Below are positions 52,370 to 63,217 of a stretch of 64,000 bases of DNA, one piece after another. Made by a program: the position numbers and the translations under genes. The stretch's first letter is position 1. Each line of letters opens with the position of its first letter. Under the pieces are notes generated by a model. That model saw nothing but the letters and a program-made list of their open reading frames with translations. It was not told the DNA's origin and did not search any database. Source of the stretch: Phymatolithon calcareum (Eukaryota; Rhodophyta; Florideophyceae; Hapalidiales); the NCBI GenBank assembly GCA_977006965.1, contig OZ345384.1, positions 62,001-126,000 on the forward strand. Direction: 5' to 3'.

Positions 52370-52860
52370 TCTTTCAGGAGACAAACTACGCAAGATCGCA
52401 GTGAAAGTTCGAGGATTCGGACCTACTACATGCATCAGAATCTTTAATTGCCTAATGCTTCCGAAATGGGAATATGCACTGCATACTATGTATAACACCA
52501 TTTACAAAGCGATTGTGTTCTGCTATCGAATGTGCGGAAGGATTATTTTAAAAGAATGTCTTCGGGAAGTATCCAGACTACCGACTCGGCCGAATGTGAG
52601 TCTTGTGTTGACTACAACGTCCAGAGATTAGAAGAAGACATCAAGCGGAAAGGTTCTCTCTGCGCCTGCTACGGCATAAGAAGCACCTCGAAAAGACAGA
52701 AGAGTATTGTGCTAGAGAGAAGGAAATAGTAAAAAAAGATGTAGAGTGTCTCAAGGAATTCGATGACTTGAGAAAAGCTTTGCAAAAAGCTGAACAGGGA
52801 GCAGTATCGAAGAAGAGTCGAAGAAGAGAAATAATGGAAATATGGACACAGTAACTAAAT
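52370..52860 (+). pseudogene. LINE ORF2 C-terminal fragment
   Basis: The frame DKLRKIAVKVRGFGPTTCIR then FNCLMLPKWEYALH matches KLRDIGVNVRGFQPVTCIR and FKSLILPKWEYALH of the full LINE ORF2. Further along, a second frame (SKKSRRREIMEIWTQ) matches the later SKKGRRKESIELWAE segment. Frame changes and stops are present. It lacks the reverse-transcriptase core. Confidence 0.7.
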
Positions 52861-53099
52861 GGAAGATCGGTGACGATTCCCTTTGCATCCGCCGAACTAC
52901 CAGGGATCATCAGCTTAAGGGACAGGACGACACTGCTGAGAAGCCTGAGGCTGATTTTTAATGAGGAAATTCGCTGTATGGACAGAAAAAAGTGGCAAAA
53001 TTCGCAATACAGAGAGCACTCCATAGAAATAAACTTATTAAAAAAAGTAATATTTCTTTCATGCACAACTCTCTATGCTGCAGCTCCTCGTCGCAAGTA

Positions 53100-53660
53100 G
53101 CATCTCCGTCATCGCAGGCGGTGAGATCAATTATCATGGACTGAGCCGCTTTGTCGATGTGTTTTCGCTTCGCCTGAACAATATTGCAGATGTTCGGCTT
53201 GGCGCATGTCTGCGAGAAGTGACCGTTGTTTCCGCACGAGGAGCCGTGACGGGACTTCATTTCGGACCGGAAATAGGGCCTCTTGCGCTTGCGGCCCAGT
53301 TTAGCGACAAGGATAAACGTAACCAAATCATCCTGTAATAACTGGTAACCAGTGACTGCAAAATTAATGATGATACCCTCGTGTTTCTTGCCCCACGTTA
53401 TCAATTGCCATGAGTCCAACACCAGATCTTGTTTCACAGGTCGAACGCGACTCGATGCTGCGCCCAGCGTCTAGAACAGTACAGAAGTGCAGCGACGACG
53501 TGGATATATGGCCGCTGGTGCTCTTCAAAGTGGCGGCAAGAGCAATTAGCGCGGTAGTCGCTGTTAACTACCACAGGGAATGGTGTCACTTGGCTCCTAA
53601 CAGCAAATCGCAGCATGTCACTTTCCATGACCTCCGGCTCCACAAGCGGCTTCTCCGCTG
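53100..53660 (-). pseudogene. MULE transposase remnant: SWIM finger and zinc knuckle (copy 2)
   Basis: The minus-strand frame reads VVVNSDYRANCSCRHFEEH then QRPYIHVVAALLYC, a SWIM finger where the third Cys is Tyr but the final His is kept. About 70 residues later, RKRKRPYFRSEMKSRHG leads into SSCGNNGHFSQTC, a CCHC knuckle missing its first Cys. It aligns with copy 1 at 49930-50180 in opposite orientation. The catalytic core is not seen. The two remnants carry different lesions. Confidence 0.65.
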
Positions 53661-53934
53661 AGAGTATTTTTCCTGGTGCTACTTGTAGCAGCAAGGCGTG
53701 AGGAACTTGCCTTGCCAACAGACGTTTTGTGGGTGATTACGAGGTTGACAACGTTGTTAAAGTTTGCTCCAGGGCAGTCACCCACCCTTAGAACGAGCTC
53801 CATCTTTTCCATGAGTTCAGACGGTTCGGGCGAGAGCGTTGTGAGTTCGCTTAGCAGTCCAATGCAACGAGGTGCAGAGTACTTTGCGTAGCGGATTAGT
53901 AGTGTCATAATAAGCTGATTGAATATATGGGTAG

Positions 53935-54130
53935 TCAAGGAGCATGGGAAATTGGTGCATTCAGCAGAACCGTGCAGAAACCCACATGGACCACTACCGA
54001 AGAGATTGAGTGGCGCGAGTCATTGACGTGATATTATGCAATTCTGAATAAGATAACTGACAACTCTCAATGCTAGTATAACGCGATTTGAAACGTGCCG
54101 ACTTTCCTCAAGTTGGGACACATGCTAACG
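53935..54130 (+). repeat. Dispersed repeat R1, copy 2
   Basis: Same orientation as 29838-30030. It directly follows the MULE remnant and precedes a LINE fragment. No terminal repeats or target duplications were recognised. Confidence 0.6.
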
Positions 54131-54239
54131 TCTCAATAAATCTTCTTAATTACGTGTAATGATAAGCGGCTGTCTAGCTGAAATCGTAACGAGATTTAGC
54201 GAATTTTGCCACCTTTTTCGGTCCAGGCAGCTAATTTTC

Positions 54240-54431
54240 TAGATTTCTAATAGAGTGCCAAAATCGATTCTGGATGGGTACTGTGGTACCAAAGCGGTAT
54301 CTGAGCTGATTTTGCCATCAGAGCAGATGGGCTCGGATGCGGGAGATGAGTGCAAACGACTCATATGTGCACTTATTCGTCGAGAAATTCGAATTATGGA
54401 GGCCCTGATTGACCAGACTAGGTTACAATAG
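54240..54431 (+). pseudogene. LINE ORF2 terminal fragment
   Basis: RVPKSILDGYCGTKAVSELI and DECKRLICALIRREIRIMEA align with RAPLWRKSVLGAYFGVTAVI and YECKRLTGALVGREIRIKDI at the ORF2 end of the full LINE. This is the extreme C-terminus followed by a stop. Same strand as the fragment at 52370, so the two may derive from one broken copy with R1 and MULE material between. Confidence 0.65.
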
Positions 54432-54639
54432 AAAATGGTTCGGAAAGCAAAGCTTTTTAAAACCTTTTGCCACTACATATCCCCTCTATCATACAAAATA
54501 TATCATAAGTCCACGCGAAGACGCTCGTGGCGGTGGTGAGAGCCAGGACTGGACCTCGCGAAATTAATTCGTCAGACGGCCTATCGAAGAGAGGTTTGTC
54601 CATCTCTACTGTCTAATTTACTGATGAAAGGCACTTTCC

Positions 54640-54684
54640 CATCCGTTTCCCTCAATTGAGGGACTTCAGAAAACTCGACACTCG
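54640..54684. mobile_element. Solo piggyBac-like terminus
   Basis: TCCCTCAATTGAGGGA is followed by GAAAACTCGACA and then CTCG, matching the right end of the piggyBac-like elements (palindrome, TIR ending in GACA, CTAG-like target with one change). No matching left end was found nearby, so this is a relic end. Confidence 0.6.
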
Positions 54685-54899
54685 TTATGCCCCTGTTCCC
54701 GATAAGGGCTGGGTCAATTCTTATGGTCCCATAAACGATTAAAAATTTCTTTTCTATTGACATTAATTTTTATGAGCAGAATGGCAAAAGTAAGGGTTGG
54801 AATTCCAGTCGTAATGGCCGAACTGGCCAATCAGGAAGAGTTGGAATCATTACAGCAGTGTTTAGACCGGTGGGGCAGCTCTCACCGTTATTGAAGTCC

Positions 54900-55039
54900 T
54901 CGTACAAGTTTGAAACGTGGAAATAATTTTGCCCTTCTCATACACGCCGAGCTGGAATCCACAGCCCCGGAAATGCCCCTACCGGGCCGTGCGACTGCGC
55001 GTGTGACGCGGTAGACCTCAAATAGCAGCTTTATCCCCG
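54900..55039. repeat. Repeat D, right copy (outer part)
   Basis: Inverted match to 6278-6415. It holds the empty hAT target site at 55000-55007. The CCG at 55037-55039 is the left target duplication of Harbinger copy 2. Confidence 0.7.
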
Positions 55040-55205
55040 GGGGCAGCGGGAATACCAGGGCCTTTATAATTTTCCTGCTTCAGCAGCCTAAGGTACGAAA
55101 ATGTCGTCCACTCTCTATCAGGACCAGGAATGGGTTTCCAGAATAAACTTCAATGATTAGCATTATCGAGCATTGGTGAAACCAAAAGGCCAAAACTAAA
55201 TTTAG

Positions 55206-56139
55206 TCAATTTTCTTGCTCCAGATCTACCTGAAATAAGGGCTGATACTGCAGCATAATCTGAGTTAGGTTCGCCACAGCGTGGAAACAATAGGAATGTA
55301 AGTCTATGTTATGTCTAAATTTATGACCCAGTACGAAGAACTGTTTCAATCGCCGGTTGACCGTCTCATGACGAGCTCGCAGAAGCGAGTAGCGTCTATA
55401 GAATGGGTCAGATTTTTGTGGGGGGGTGTGACACTTTTCATCTTTGTACCCACCATCTGCAACAACAAATTCATTGTCATCTAGCATTGTCTTCATTCTG
55501 GTTCTAAAAATTGTGACATCGCTGTGGCTACCACACATAAATGGGCCGTTGACCCAAACAATATCACCCGTTCCAAGGGCAATGCCCACTTCGTAACGCA
55601 GCCCGGGTCCCTTAAATTTATGGGAGAACCATTTCGGCTCAAAAGGAGTTGGCTCGCGTATTGCCAGATCCGTACCGTCGACACTCGCCCAACAACCATT
55701 GAGCGGCTCACCTGATTTGCGGTCATCCCAGTGAATCTAAAAACGCAATGTTAGAAGGAAAATAGAAAATGAAAAGCGCAGGCGTATTTACAAGGAGACT
55801 TACGATATTTAATCGAGCAATTTGTTTGACAATCAGCCACTGCCATTTTCGAACCGTCTTCTCGTCCGCCATGACAAGCGTCGCCGTGACGCTCTCACAT
55901 GCATAGACCTTCAAAAATAGTAACGCCCAGAGAAGGTGTACGTGTCGCGCAGCATACGGTAGCCGGTATTCCAGCATCGCCCAAATTTCTGCGCAAACCA
56001 ACGGTGGCACGCCAAACAAAGAACGGAAACGACGGTCTTGCACCACCGCGCTCAAACCTGGCGTATTTCTTAAAATTTCATTCCCAAGGTCATGAAAGAG
56101 AGCCGCTGTATGACTGAAGCGTTCGGCTTTTGTCCGCAT
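55206..56139 (-). CDS. Harbinger DDE transposase, 288 residues, two exons (copy 2)
   Basis: Exon 1 is 56139-55804, the 67-bp intron is 55803-55737, and exon 2 is 55736-55206. The predicted protein is the same as copy 1, with ASVDGTD, GPFMCGSHSDVTIFR and ARHETVNRRLKQF providing the catalytic Asp, Asp and Glu. Identity of the intron and flanks as well as the exons argues for a recent common source rather than selection on the protein alone. Confidence 0.93.
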
Positions 56140-57023
56140 GACTTCGGCTCGTTGAATACTTTGCAAACTAAATAGCAACCAGCACAGAGCTTAAATACTT
56201 TGGAGTCAATGCGTTATGATACACCAGTTTGGCGTGTTTTGCTTCCAATAGTGTTGTCGACGTTGTAAGATACAAAGCTGTGATACGGTTAAAATTACAA
56301 ATTTGAAAGTTACGTGCGTTCCGTAAAATATTTCCGATTTACCAGGTTCGACCAGCTTTGACCACCGTAGACCAAATTGATGTCATTTCTGAGCAGGTCT
56401 AAAAGTTCGAAGCCCGATAACGGCTCAACGTGTCGTCGAATTCGCGAGACTACAGTGATTTGGCACTGTCCACTCCTCTAGGTATCATTACATGTGAGCC
56501 AATCAAGCAAACCAGCCAAAAACTGGGTCTCCGCACTGTGTCAAAATGCAAAAAATCACTCAAAAACATGAATTTCGTTGTCTTCAAGATATGCGGAGGC
56601 AGGTAGAATGTTCGAAAATGATTGATCTCTTCGTGATATCAATTGGATTGCATTAACTCCTTTCATATGGCACTAGTTTTATAGCCTTAGCTCCACGCTG
56701 TGATAGCGAGAGCACCGCTCGAAAACTGTACGTTTTGAAGAATGACATGGTCTGCCAGATCATTATGTGCAAATGCCCTTTACGTGCCCTCATACGGGAC
56801 ACCCTCCGCATCATATGATCTGGACATATTGTAATTTTAGTTATGACTTCAGCATTGTTCCCGCCAATTTTGGCAACAGCCAAAATAAAGGGCATCTGCT
56901 TTTCCAGGTGTACAATATCATACCCTGTGCGACTACTGAGTACTTAAATTAGCGAATACCTTCACCTACCTTCACCAAATCAATTTCATTCTCAATCGGC
57001 GTGCGTCATCATCAGTCATCATC

Positions 57024-57972
57024 ATGTCTAAGATGGCTCTCAGAGGCCGCGATACTGCAGGCAGTGATGGAACGGTTGGGTTCTCAAAAGATCCGAATGC
57101 AGCTGCAATATTCGACAAGATGTTCGGCGATGGCTGTTTCGATGGACTCGGTGCTGCAAAGGCGCGCCTACAGCACGCCGTCTTCAAAAAAATTTCTAAA
57201 GCGTCCTTTCGGGGCCGCCTTCGCAAAGCCAGGGAGAGTCACGCCACCGTGGAAGGAAGTAAGTGTTCTGTTGATTTTGCACTGCGCTGCCAGCCTGGTA
57301 TAATTTCTGACAAAACGTATTTTGTATGCAGCTGGAGCCCGATCTTTGGTGGACCTTAATTCGAGTTGTCCAGCAGACAAAAAGGATGAGTATGAGCTTT
57401 CAGGGGAGGACGATGAGTTTGAAGATGAAGATAATGCTGGACATGCCACTAAGCGTTGCAAAGTCGGTACGGAGCTCGTGTCTGGATCTCTGGACTTCAA
57501 ACCGATCTACATGGTGGCTCCGTGGGTGTGCCCTGACACCTCTGAACAGCGCGTATCAGTTTCAATTCTCTTGCCAAGCGGTGTCGGCGAAGATGAAGAA
57601 GAGGCTGACTTTGAGGTGAGTGTCACGGATCCGGACTATTTGACTTTGAAGGTTCGATGGCCGTCAGGAATGAGCAACGAGCAGCGACTGTGCAAGCAAT
57701 GGATTGTGGGCGATGGTGTGGCGAGTTTGAGTGGATATCATCCTCGCATTTTATGCTTCAAGCACTTCCTGTCTACACTTCGAGATCGAGAAGATGACGC
57801 GATTTGGAGTACAGTTCGAATCGCGCTCCCCTGCAAGGTTGTGCCGAAAACTATTGAGCATTACCTGGGGTGGGACGGGACGGGACAGAATGTACTAATG
57901 GTTGATTTGGAGGCTCCGACTAACCGCTACCACGTAGAGCAGAAAGTCAGGAGGTTCAAGCGCACACAGTAA
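57024..57972 (+). CDS. Harbinger partner protein, 291 residues, two exons (copy 2)
   Basis: Exon 1 is 57024-57258, the intron 57259-57331 (GTAAGT...TGCAG), and exon 2 57332-57972, joined in frame with a codon split after its first base. The same acidic block and basic tail as in copy 1 are present. This strand shows the splice sites most directly. An alternative unspliced reading would stop soon after the exon 1 boundary, supporting the intron. Confidence 0.75.
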
Positions 57973-58083
57973 AGAAATGTTGACAATTAACCTTGAACTT
58001 TGCTGACTAAAATCAAATCTAATTTAGGCTTCTCGGAAATATTTCGGAATATAGTCCTCGGACCCTGATATTCCCGCTGCCCC

Positions 58084-59330
58084 CCGCACATGTCAAGGTA
58101 CGCCGTGCGCCTGTTTGCCGCTGCGCGGCACTCCGCGCTAAGATAAGTACCACCAGAAATGCATCTGCGACAGTCCTGACAATCATATGCTGTGCCACTG
58201 TCCTTTTCGACACGTTAAACCCCCTAAAATAAACGCTTCGCCTCCGAGACAGTTCGTGCTTCAAAATATAAGCAACTCCGAACTGCTGGGGGCCTGATAT
58301 AATTTCACAAGCCCTCAGGCAGGCATATATACAGTTCGTTTTGATGCTGCTTGCCGTCCTTTAGCTGTTGGTCTTTCTCTTCGCGCCTTGCAGCATTAGA
58401 ACCCCGCTTTTCGCGCCCTTACATGTATGAGAAAGCCGAAAAACGACTCTTTCTACATATTTTATGACTTCGAGTCGGGCGACTCCGACTCACAGAGATT
58501 GGGAGGAATGTGCATCACTAGTTCCAAGTAGTAGAGGAATTGCCAGGACTGGAGGCGGAGAAAGTGCTTATGTACAATGCAGCACATACGATGTACGCGG
58601 GGATTGAGTTTATGCGAGCTGCAATATTTGAGAAATGATTACGGCAAAAGTCGTGGGTGATATCACTGGGCGGTGGATGGAATGAGCTGACGGGGTTGGT
58701 TTCACGAAGTTTTTTCAGGTGAGAAATTCTATCTGAACATTTGTTTTGGAAAGATATATGAGGGCACGCACAATATGCATATCAAGGCAGTGGCAATAAT
58801 TGTTGAGCAAGATTGTTCTGAATAGGAGAACTACTGCAAAGCAATACGAATAAAGAGAATCTAATGCACTTCAACATCAGACTGCATTTGCAAGACTTAT
58901 GTGACGTGGCCTCCTCGTAGAAGAGTTCTCTTTTCATTACTGAAAACCGCTTTCCATTTACTGCTGTTTCATTCAAAATGTTGACTTTAATTTCGAAAAC
59001 TCCTGTTGACTTTCAAAGTGTACGGAATTTAGGAACGCCAAGGCTAGATGACGAGACCATGAAATCGAAAAAAACTCTTGCAAATGCTTGTGCAAGGCTC
59101 AAAGGCGAAGTACGTTTTCGCATGAAAGCAATGCAAAGAGCACCCTTGATACTGATAAGAATTTACGTCCAGTCTAAAGGGTTTTCTGTAAATGCTTTTG
59201 CGACTCCGTCTTCGGTATTGAGCTCCTAGCTGCAAATGTCACTAACGTAATTTGACAGAAGTACTTCCCAAATGTTGTGCTCATTACGCCATTTCATGGT
59301 TTCAATAAGTCTGCTGCGTATTTGACGAGC
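58084..59330. repeat. Repeat D, right copy (inner part)
   Basis: Inverted match to 2715-4145. A plus-strand frame of 83 codons (58978-59229) and a minus-strand frame (58782-58976; NETAVNGKRFSV, RELFYEEAT) are each partly conserved in the left copy; neither is recognised. Similarity fades near 59330. Confidence 0.75.
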
Positions 59331-61479
59331 AGTACCGGAGGAAGACTCAAGAAATCGGTCCAAGTAGTACTTTTATGACTATGTGCTTTCTCAAAGGCGA
59401 AGTGGCGTGTGCGGGATGGTACACAAAAACTGGAATTTAGTGTCCCAGGTAAAATTCAATAGCAAAGGACTTTACAGTAATACTCAAAAAGAAGCTCGCG
59501 GGAAGTGAGTAGCAACATTTTACAGAAATTGATGAAAGAACGCTGTAAATTTGTCTCATATTATAACCTCATGACTCAACACTGCGCACAGATAGCCGAC
59601 TATCCCAATTCTCGGAATCTATACAAGTCCATTCGGCTACCTGGTTTCAATGGGAGCTATGTTTTGTATATAAAATAAACTGCTTCCAAGTAGATAAGCT
59701 CGCAGCTTCTGTAAGATCTAACGTATTTTGGAGGAGGAGCCTATTGAAAGATTTAGAGACAAATCTTAATTTTGTAGGGCGGTATTTTTATTTATTTCGA
59801 AAAGTTTTCAGAGCTCATGGAGTACTACAACCCCTATAGGACCCCTCGTACAACTTACGATGTTGTTATTCTTACAGTGCCGACTCTGGGAGACTAAATT
59901 CCATTTTTTTTGTTGCGCGTACCCGGCGCAAAGTGAAAATCATCGCAATTAAGAGGTAGTTGTCGATCCTCTGCACCTTTACCATCTCGGAGCCATGGCT
60001 AATTGCGGTGATGTTAACATTCAGCTATGTACATGGCTTAGATTAATAGCTTTTCAATTTAGGTTGAGACTAAATCTACGCTTTCGACTGGACGTTTTCT
60101 CTGTCCACGCACGACATTGGAGTGATTTACTTAGCACTCACAAATGGCTTCCGCGGCAGCATGATCCTTACCAAAAATCTATGTAATTTTAGGATTGTCA
60201 GGGAAAATTGCCCACTGGGTAAGCAAGAGACACTGTGGATGAATAGCAGACGACCTGTGAGCTAAGCGCGATCAATTGAACTGACTTGATCATGGAGCAG
60301 TTAGCTCCACTATACCGGATCGTTGATATGCGGGATTCGAGAAATAGTCTCTTTCTACTTGTAGACAGGCAATGTTGCAACGGTTTGATGAACGACATTA
60401 TCACCATAGACCTAGGAGCTCTATAACGGCTCCTTGTGATCTATCCACCGACACTGACAATACAGTATCGTGAACGACTCTTCCAAGAAGGGCCGACGGA
60501 TTTATCGCAGACGCCGACTAACACTCAACGTAATATTAGTATAGCGTCGGTTTGTGCCCCCCTCTTTGCAGGGTGTGCCATTGCTCGCCCCTGCCCTATT
60601 TAAGCGGCGATCTTGATCGCATCTTAGACTGAGGCATCGCATCACAGAGACATTACCCCTTTTTAAGATGAACCCCAACCCTTATCTTTTCACTCCCAGT
60701 GATTAGATACTAGTGCTTTCGCTGATCTCAGCAGCTTTTGAACCCTAATATTCTCCGAGTACACTGTGTGGTGAATTGTTTTTGCAATCGATGATTAGTC
60801 TCTTGTTCCCAAATCCATCTTGACGATTGGGCCCCTCTCTATAATGTTGAAGTCGGGCCCTGGTCTACAGGGATAGCATTAAAACAGTACCTATTCAGTT
60901 CGAATATTAGTGCCAGAGAACGAGCAGGGGTGATCGCTACGCGACCTGCCTCAAATTATCTGGATCCAGTCTACAAAGTGGATCTAACTGAGAAATATAC
61001 GAATTAGTCTGTACTGTAGTTAAACGCAAAGGAGGGCACCGTGGAACGCCAAATTTCAATAAAATATGAAGAGGAAATTCCGTATGCAGGGGACAAATTC
61101 ATGGACCACGGCGAATCTGACATTTGTGACGCGTGCTATTGGTTTGTCGTGATCAGTGGCAGAGACTGGAGAAAAGGTGTGGGCAACTTATTACCCCACA
61201 TATGTGATGCACATAAGTATACCGTGCTCAGAGCATGCCACCATTGGACGGAATCTATGTCTCGATTCTGGCCTTAAGGGTTTGAGTTGCATTTCCCTGT
61301 ACTATGTGTCGAGCACAAAGACTTGGCATTATTTATATATTTTTATGATTTCCTCGTGCAGTTTAGAGAATAAATATCAAGGTGTTGAACGCAGAAGCAG
61401 TAAATTATTGTTTTCAAGTTCATTCAGGAATAAATAACTGGTTATTCCTAATTATTGGCTCCCTCTGGCTACTTTCTGT
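59331..61479. other. No gene recognised
   Basis: About 2.1 kb with short frames only. A GC-richer stretch with CCCTATTTAAG at about 60593 and following transcript-like leader could be an old promoter or solo LTR, but no partner or target duplication was found. Confidence 0.3.
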
Positions 61480-62930
61480 CACGATAACATTGACGTCTTC
61501 GATTCCACACGCACTCGAGTTAGCACAAAGGAACATCTGCTTCTCGAAGTTAGCAGAAATAATTCTTCTTCTTCTGTTATCCAACGCGTAACCAGCGATA
61601 CAGAAAAGCCTCTCTCACATGTTCGACGTTGGTACAATGAATTGCAAATCCATGTACTCAGAATCAGAGGAAATAACGCTTATGCAACGCTTCAATGCGC
61701 ACTCGGCCAGAGATAGTGAACTTACTCCAACAGTCAAACGCACAGCACAGATAACATTCTTCGATTTCTCGGTAGCAAGTAGCTCAGCCTCTGGCATCAC
61801 AGAAACACGTTTCTCCATAATTTTCACAATTCCGGATTTGACTTTAAGGTGATGGATGACTGCCGGCGTCGATCTCAAGCGGACAGAAAGTTGTGGAAAC
61901 TCTTCTATCACCGTATCGAAAAATACCCGGGCGTCCGTCATCGATACGTCATCATTTCGGAGAGCCTTGGTAATTACATCGAATGAAGTGAACTCCTAGC
62001 ATAATGACTCCACTTTTCGGCTTGGGTGTGTGCTTAACGTTAGAGCATCGACCTCGTCAATATTCAGCTAGGGTAGAAACTCTCTGAGAGCAATGTAGCT
62101 CTTGACCTTTTGCGCTGTCGATGACCATCGTGTCACATTGCTCCTGTAGGCATGTAAGTGCGTAAAGTTGCAGAGTTTTACGGCCGGTATAGGGTACGAT
62201 AGCATATGCATGATTGCCCTGACATTCTCAATAATGGCTTTGTGTAGACGTATCATGTCCTTCATGGCCAATTTAAAACGGTGTCTCGCACAATGAACAA
62301 AACTTGCACCACATAGGTCCGCCAGCGACTTGTTCGTCGAGCAGTTGTCGCCGATGAGTGCAACAACATTCGATAGAAATTTTCCAAACACACTTGGTAC
62401 TAACTTGAGAAATTCGTGGTGATTAGCGGCACTCTGTCCTTCTTCGTCTTCGAAAGGAGAAAACTCCAATAAACACTTTTCGTAACTGTATGTCGTAATA
62501 GCGGGAAAGGTAGCGAATATCCCGGCATAGCAAGTATCATCAGCGGTCTAATCATCAAGAACGAGAGCAAAGTTCGACGGAAGACGACGTGAGAGTTTCG
62601 ATTCGGTGCTTTTCGCGAGAGCATCGAGGAACTTCATGACGATCTTGTAGCTCATGGAATCAAATCGACAAGCGGCAGTGTAAATAGGGTTCTCGGCGAC
62701 AGTAAACAGCATCAAGCCTTTAACGATAAACTCTAGCCAGCCGTGGGCATGCAACGTTTTGCGAGGATAAAACAGAGAGAGAGTGCTCGAAACTTGCGAG
62801 ATGTTTGTGGTCGACTCTTTCTCAGCGCATAAAGCGCTCAGTTCGTTTGGATCCTGGATTTGAACGTGACTCACAAAATTCGTGTAGCCCCGTCCAGAAT
62901 CTTTCTGTCACGTTACACACTTGCAAGTCC
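61480..62930 (-). pseudogene. hAT-family transposase pseudogene (element B)
   Basis: One reading frame runs through the whole region, with only a few stops. It starts in a BED-like finger tail (GRGYTNFVSHV near 62890). The core follows: FALVLDD, then TAG, then TADDTCYAGIFATFP (about 62540). Next are VVALIGDNCSTNKSLADLCG and VHCARHRFKLAM (about 62330), then ARVFFDTVIEEFP (about 61920). The C-terminal dimerisation block is VPTSNM, TGA, ERLFCIAGYALDN and NFEKQMFLC (about 61600-61500). Three TAG and one TGA interrupt the frame. It is a different, less eroded family from elements A and C. No terminal repeats were found. Confidence 0.8.
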
Positions 62931-63217
62931 TCACAGCGCAGCTGGGATCCGACTGCGTGACAAACTCATCGCGAATATTCTTACCGAAAATTCGCGGCAT
63001 CCTGGCTGCTACCAAACGGTGCTCGCCTGGTCCTCAGTTCCCGTTGTACTGTCTTGATTGACATGATTTTCACAATCTTAAATGAGGAGTCCGCAACCGA
63101 CACGTCATGCGCCATCGATGACCAACATTATTCTTCCAGAATATCATCGGAGAGGCACACCATCACTTGGGCCCAAATAAACCACATAGTTGTCCGGGCA
63201 CCGCCGTAGTTGTTAAG

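Larger units (their letters stand above)
55040..58083. mobile_element. PIF/Harbinger DNA transposon, copy 2 (inverted)
   Basis: Same 3,044 bp and gene content as copy 1, in opposite orientation about 41 kb away, with CCG at 55037-55039 and 58084-58086. All open frames compared by eye are identical in sequence and offset. It sits in repeat D; the unoccupied D copy near 4108 has a single CGG, confirming the 3-bp duplication. Both genes are intact, so either copy could supply transposase. Confidence 0.95.

Noticed and set aside
10953-58083. The inverted Harbinger copies as ends of one giant 47-kb composite transposon
   Set aside because: Each copy has its own two termini and its own CCG duplication, and lies in a different older sequence (Copia, repeat D). 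They are independent insertions.
60420-60880. Solo LTR or promoter near CCCTATTTAAG
   Set aside because: There is no partner copy, no clear TG...CA ends and no target duplication.
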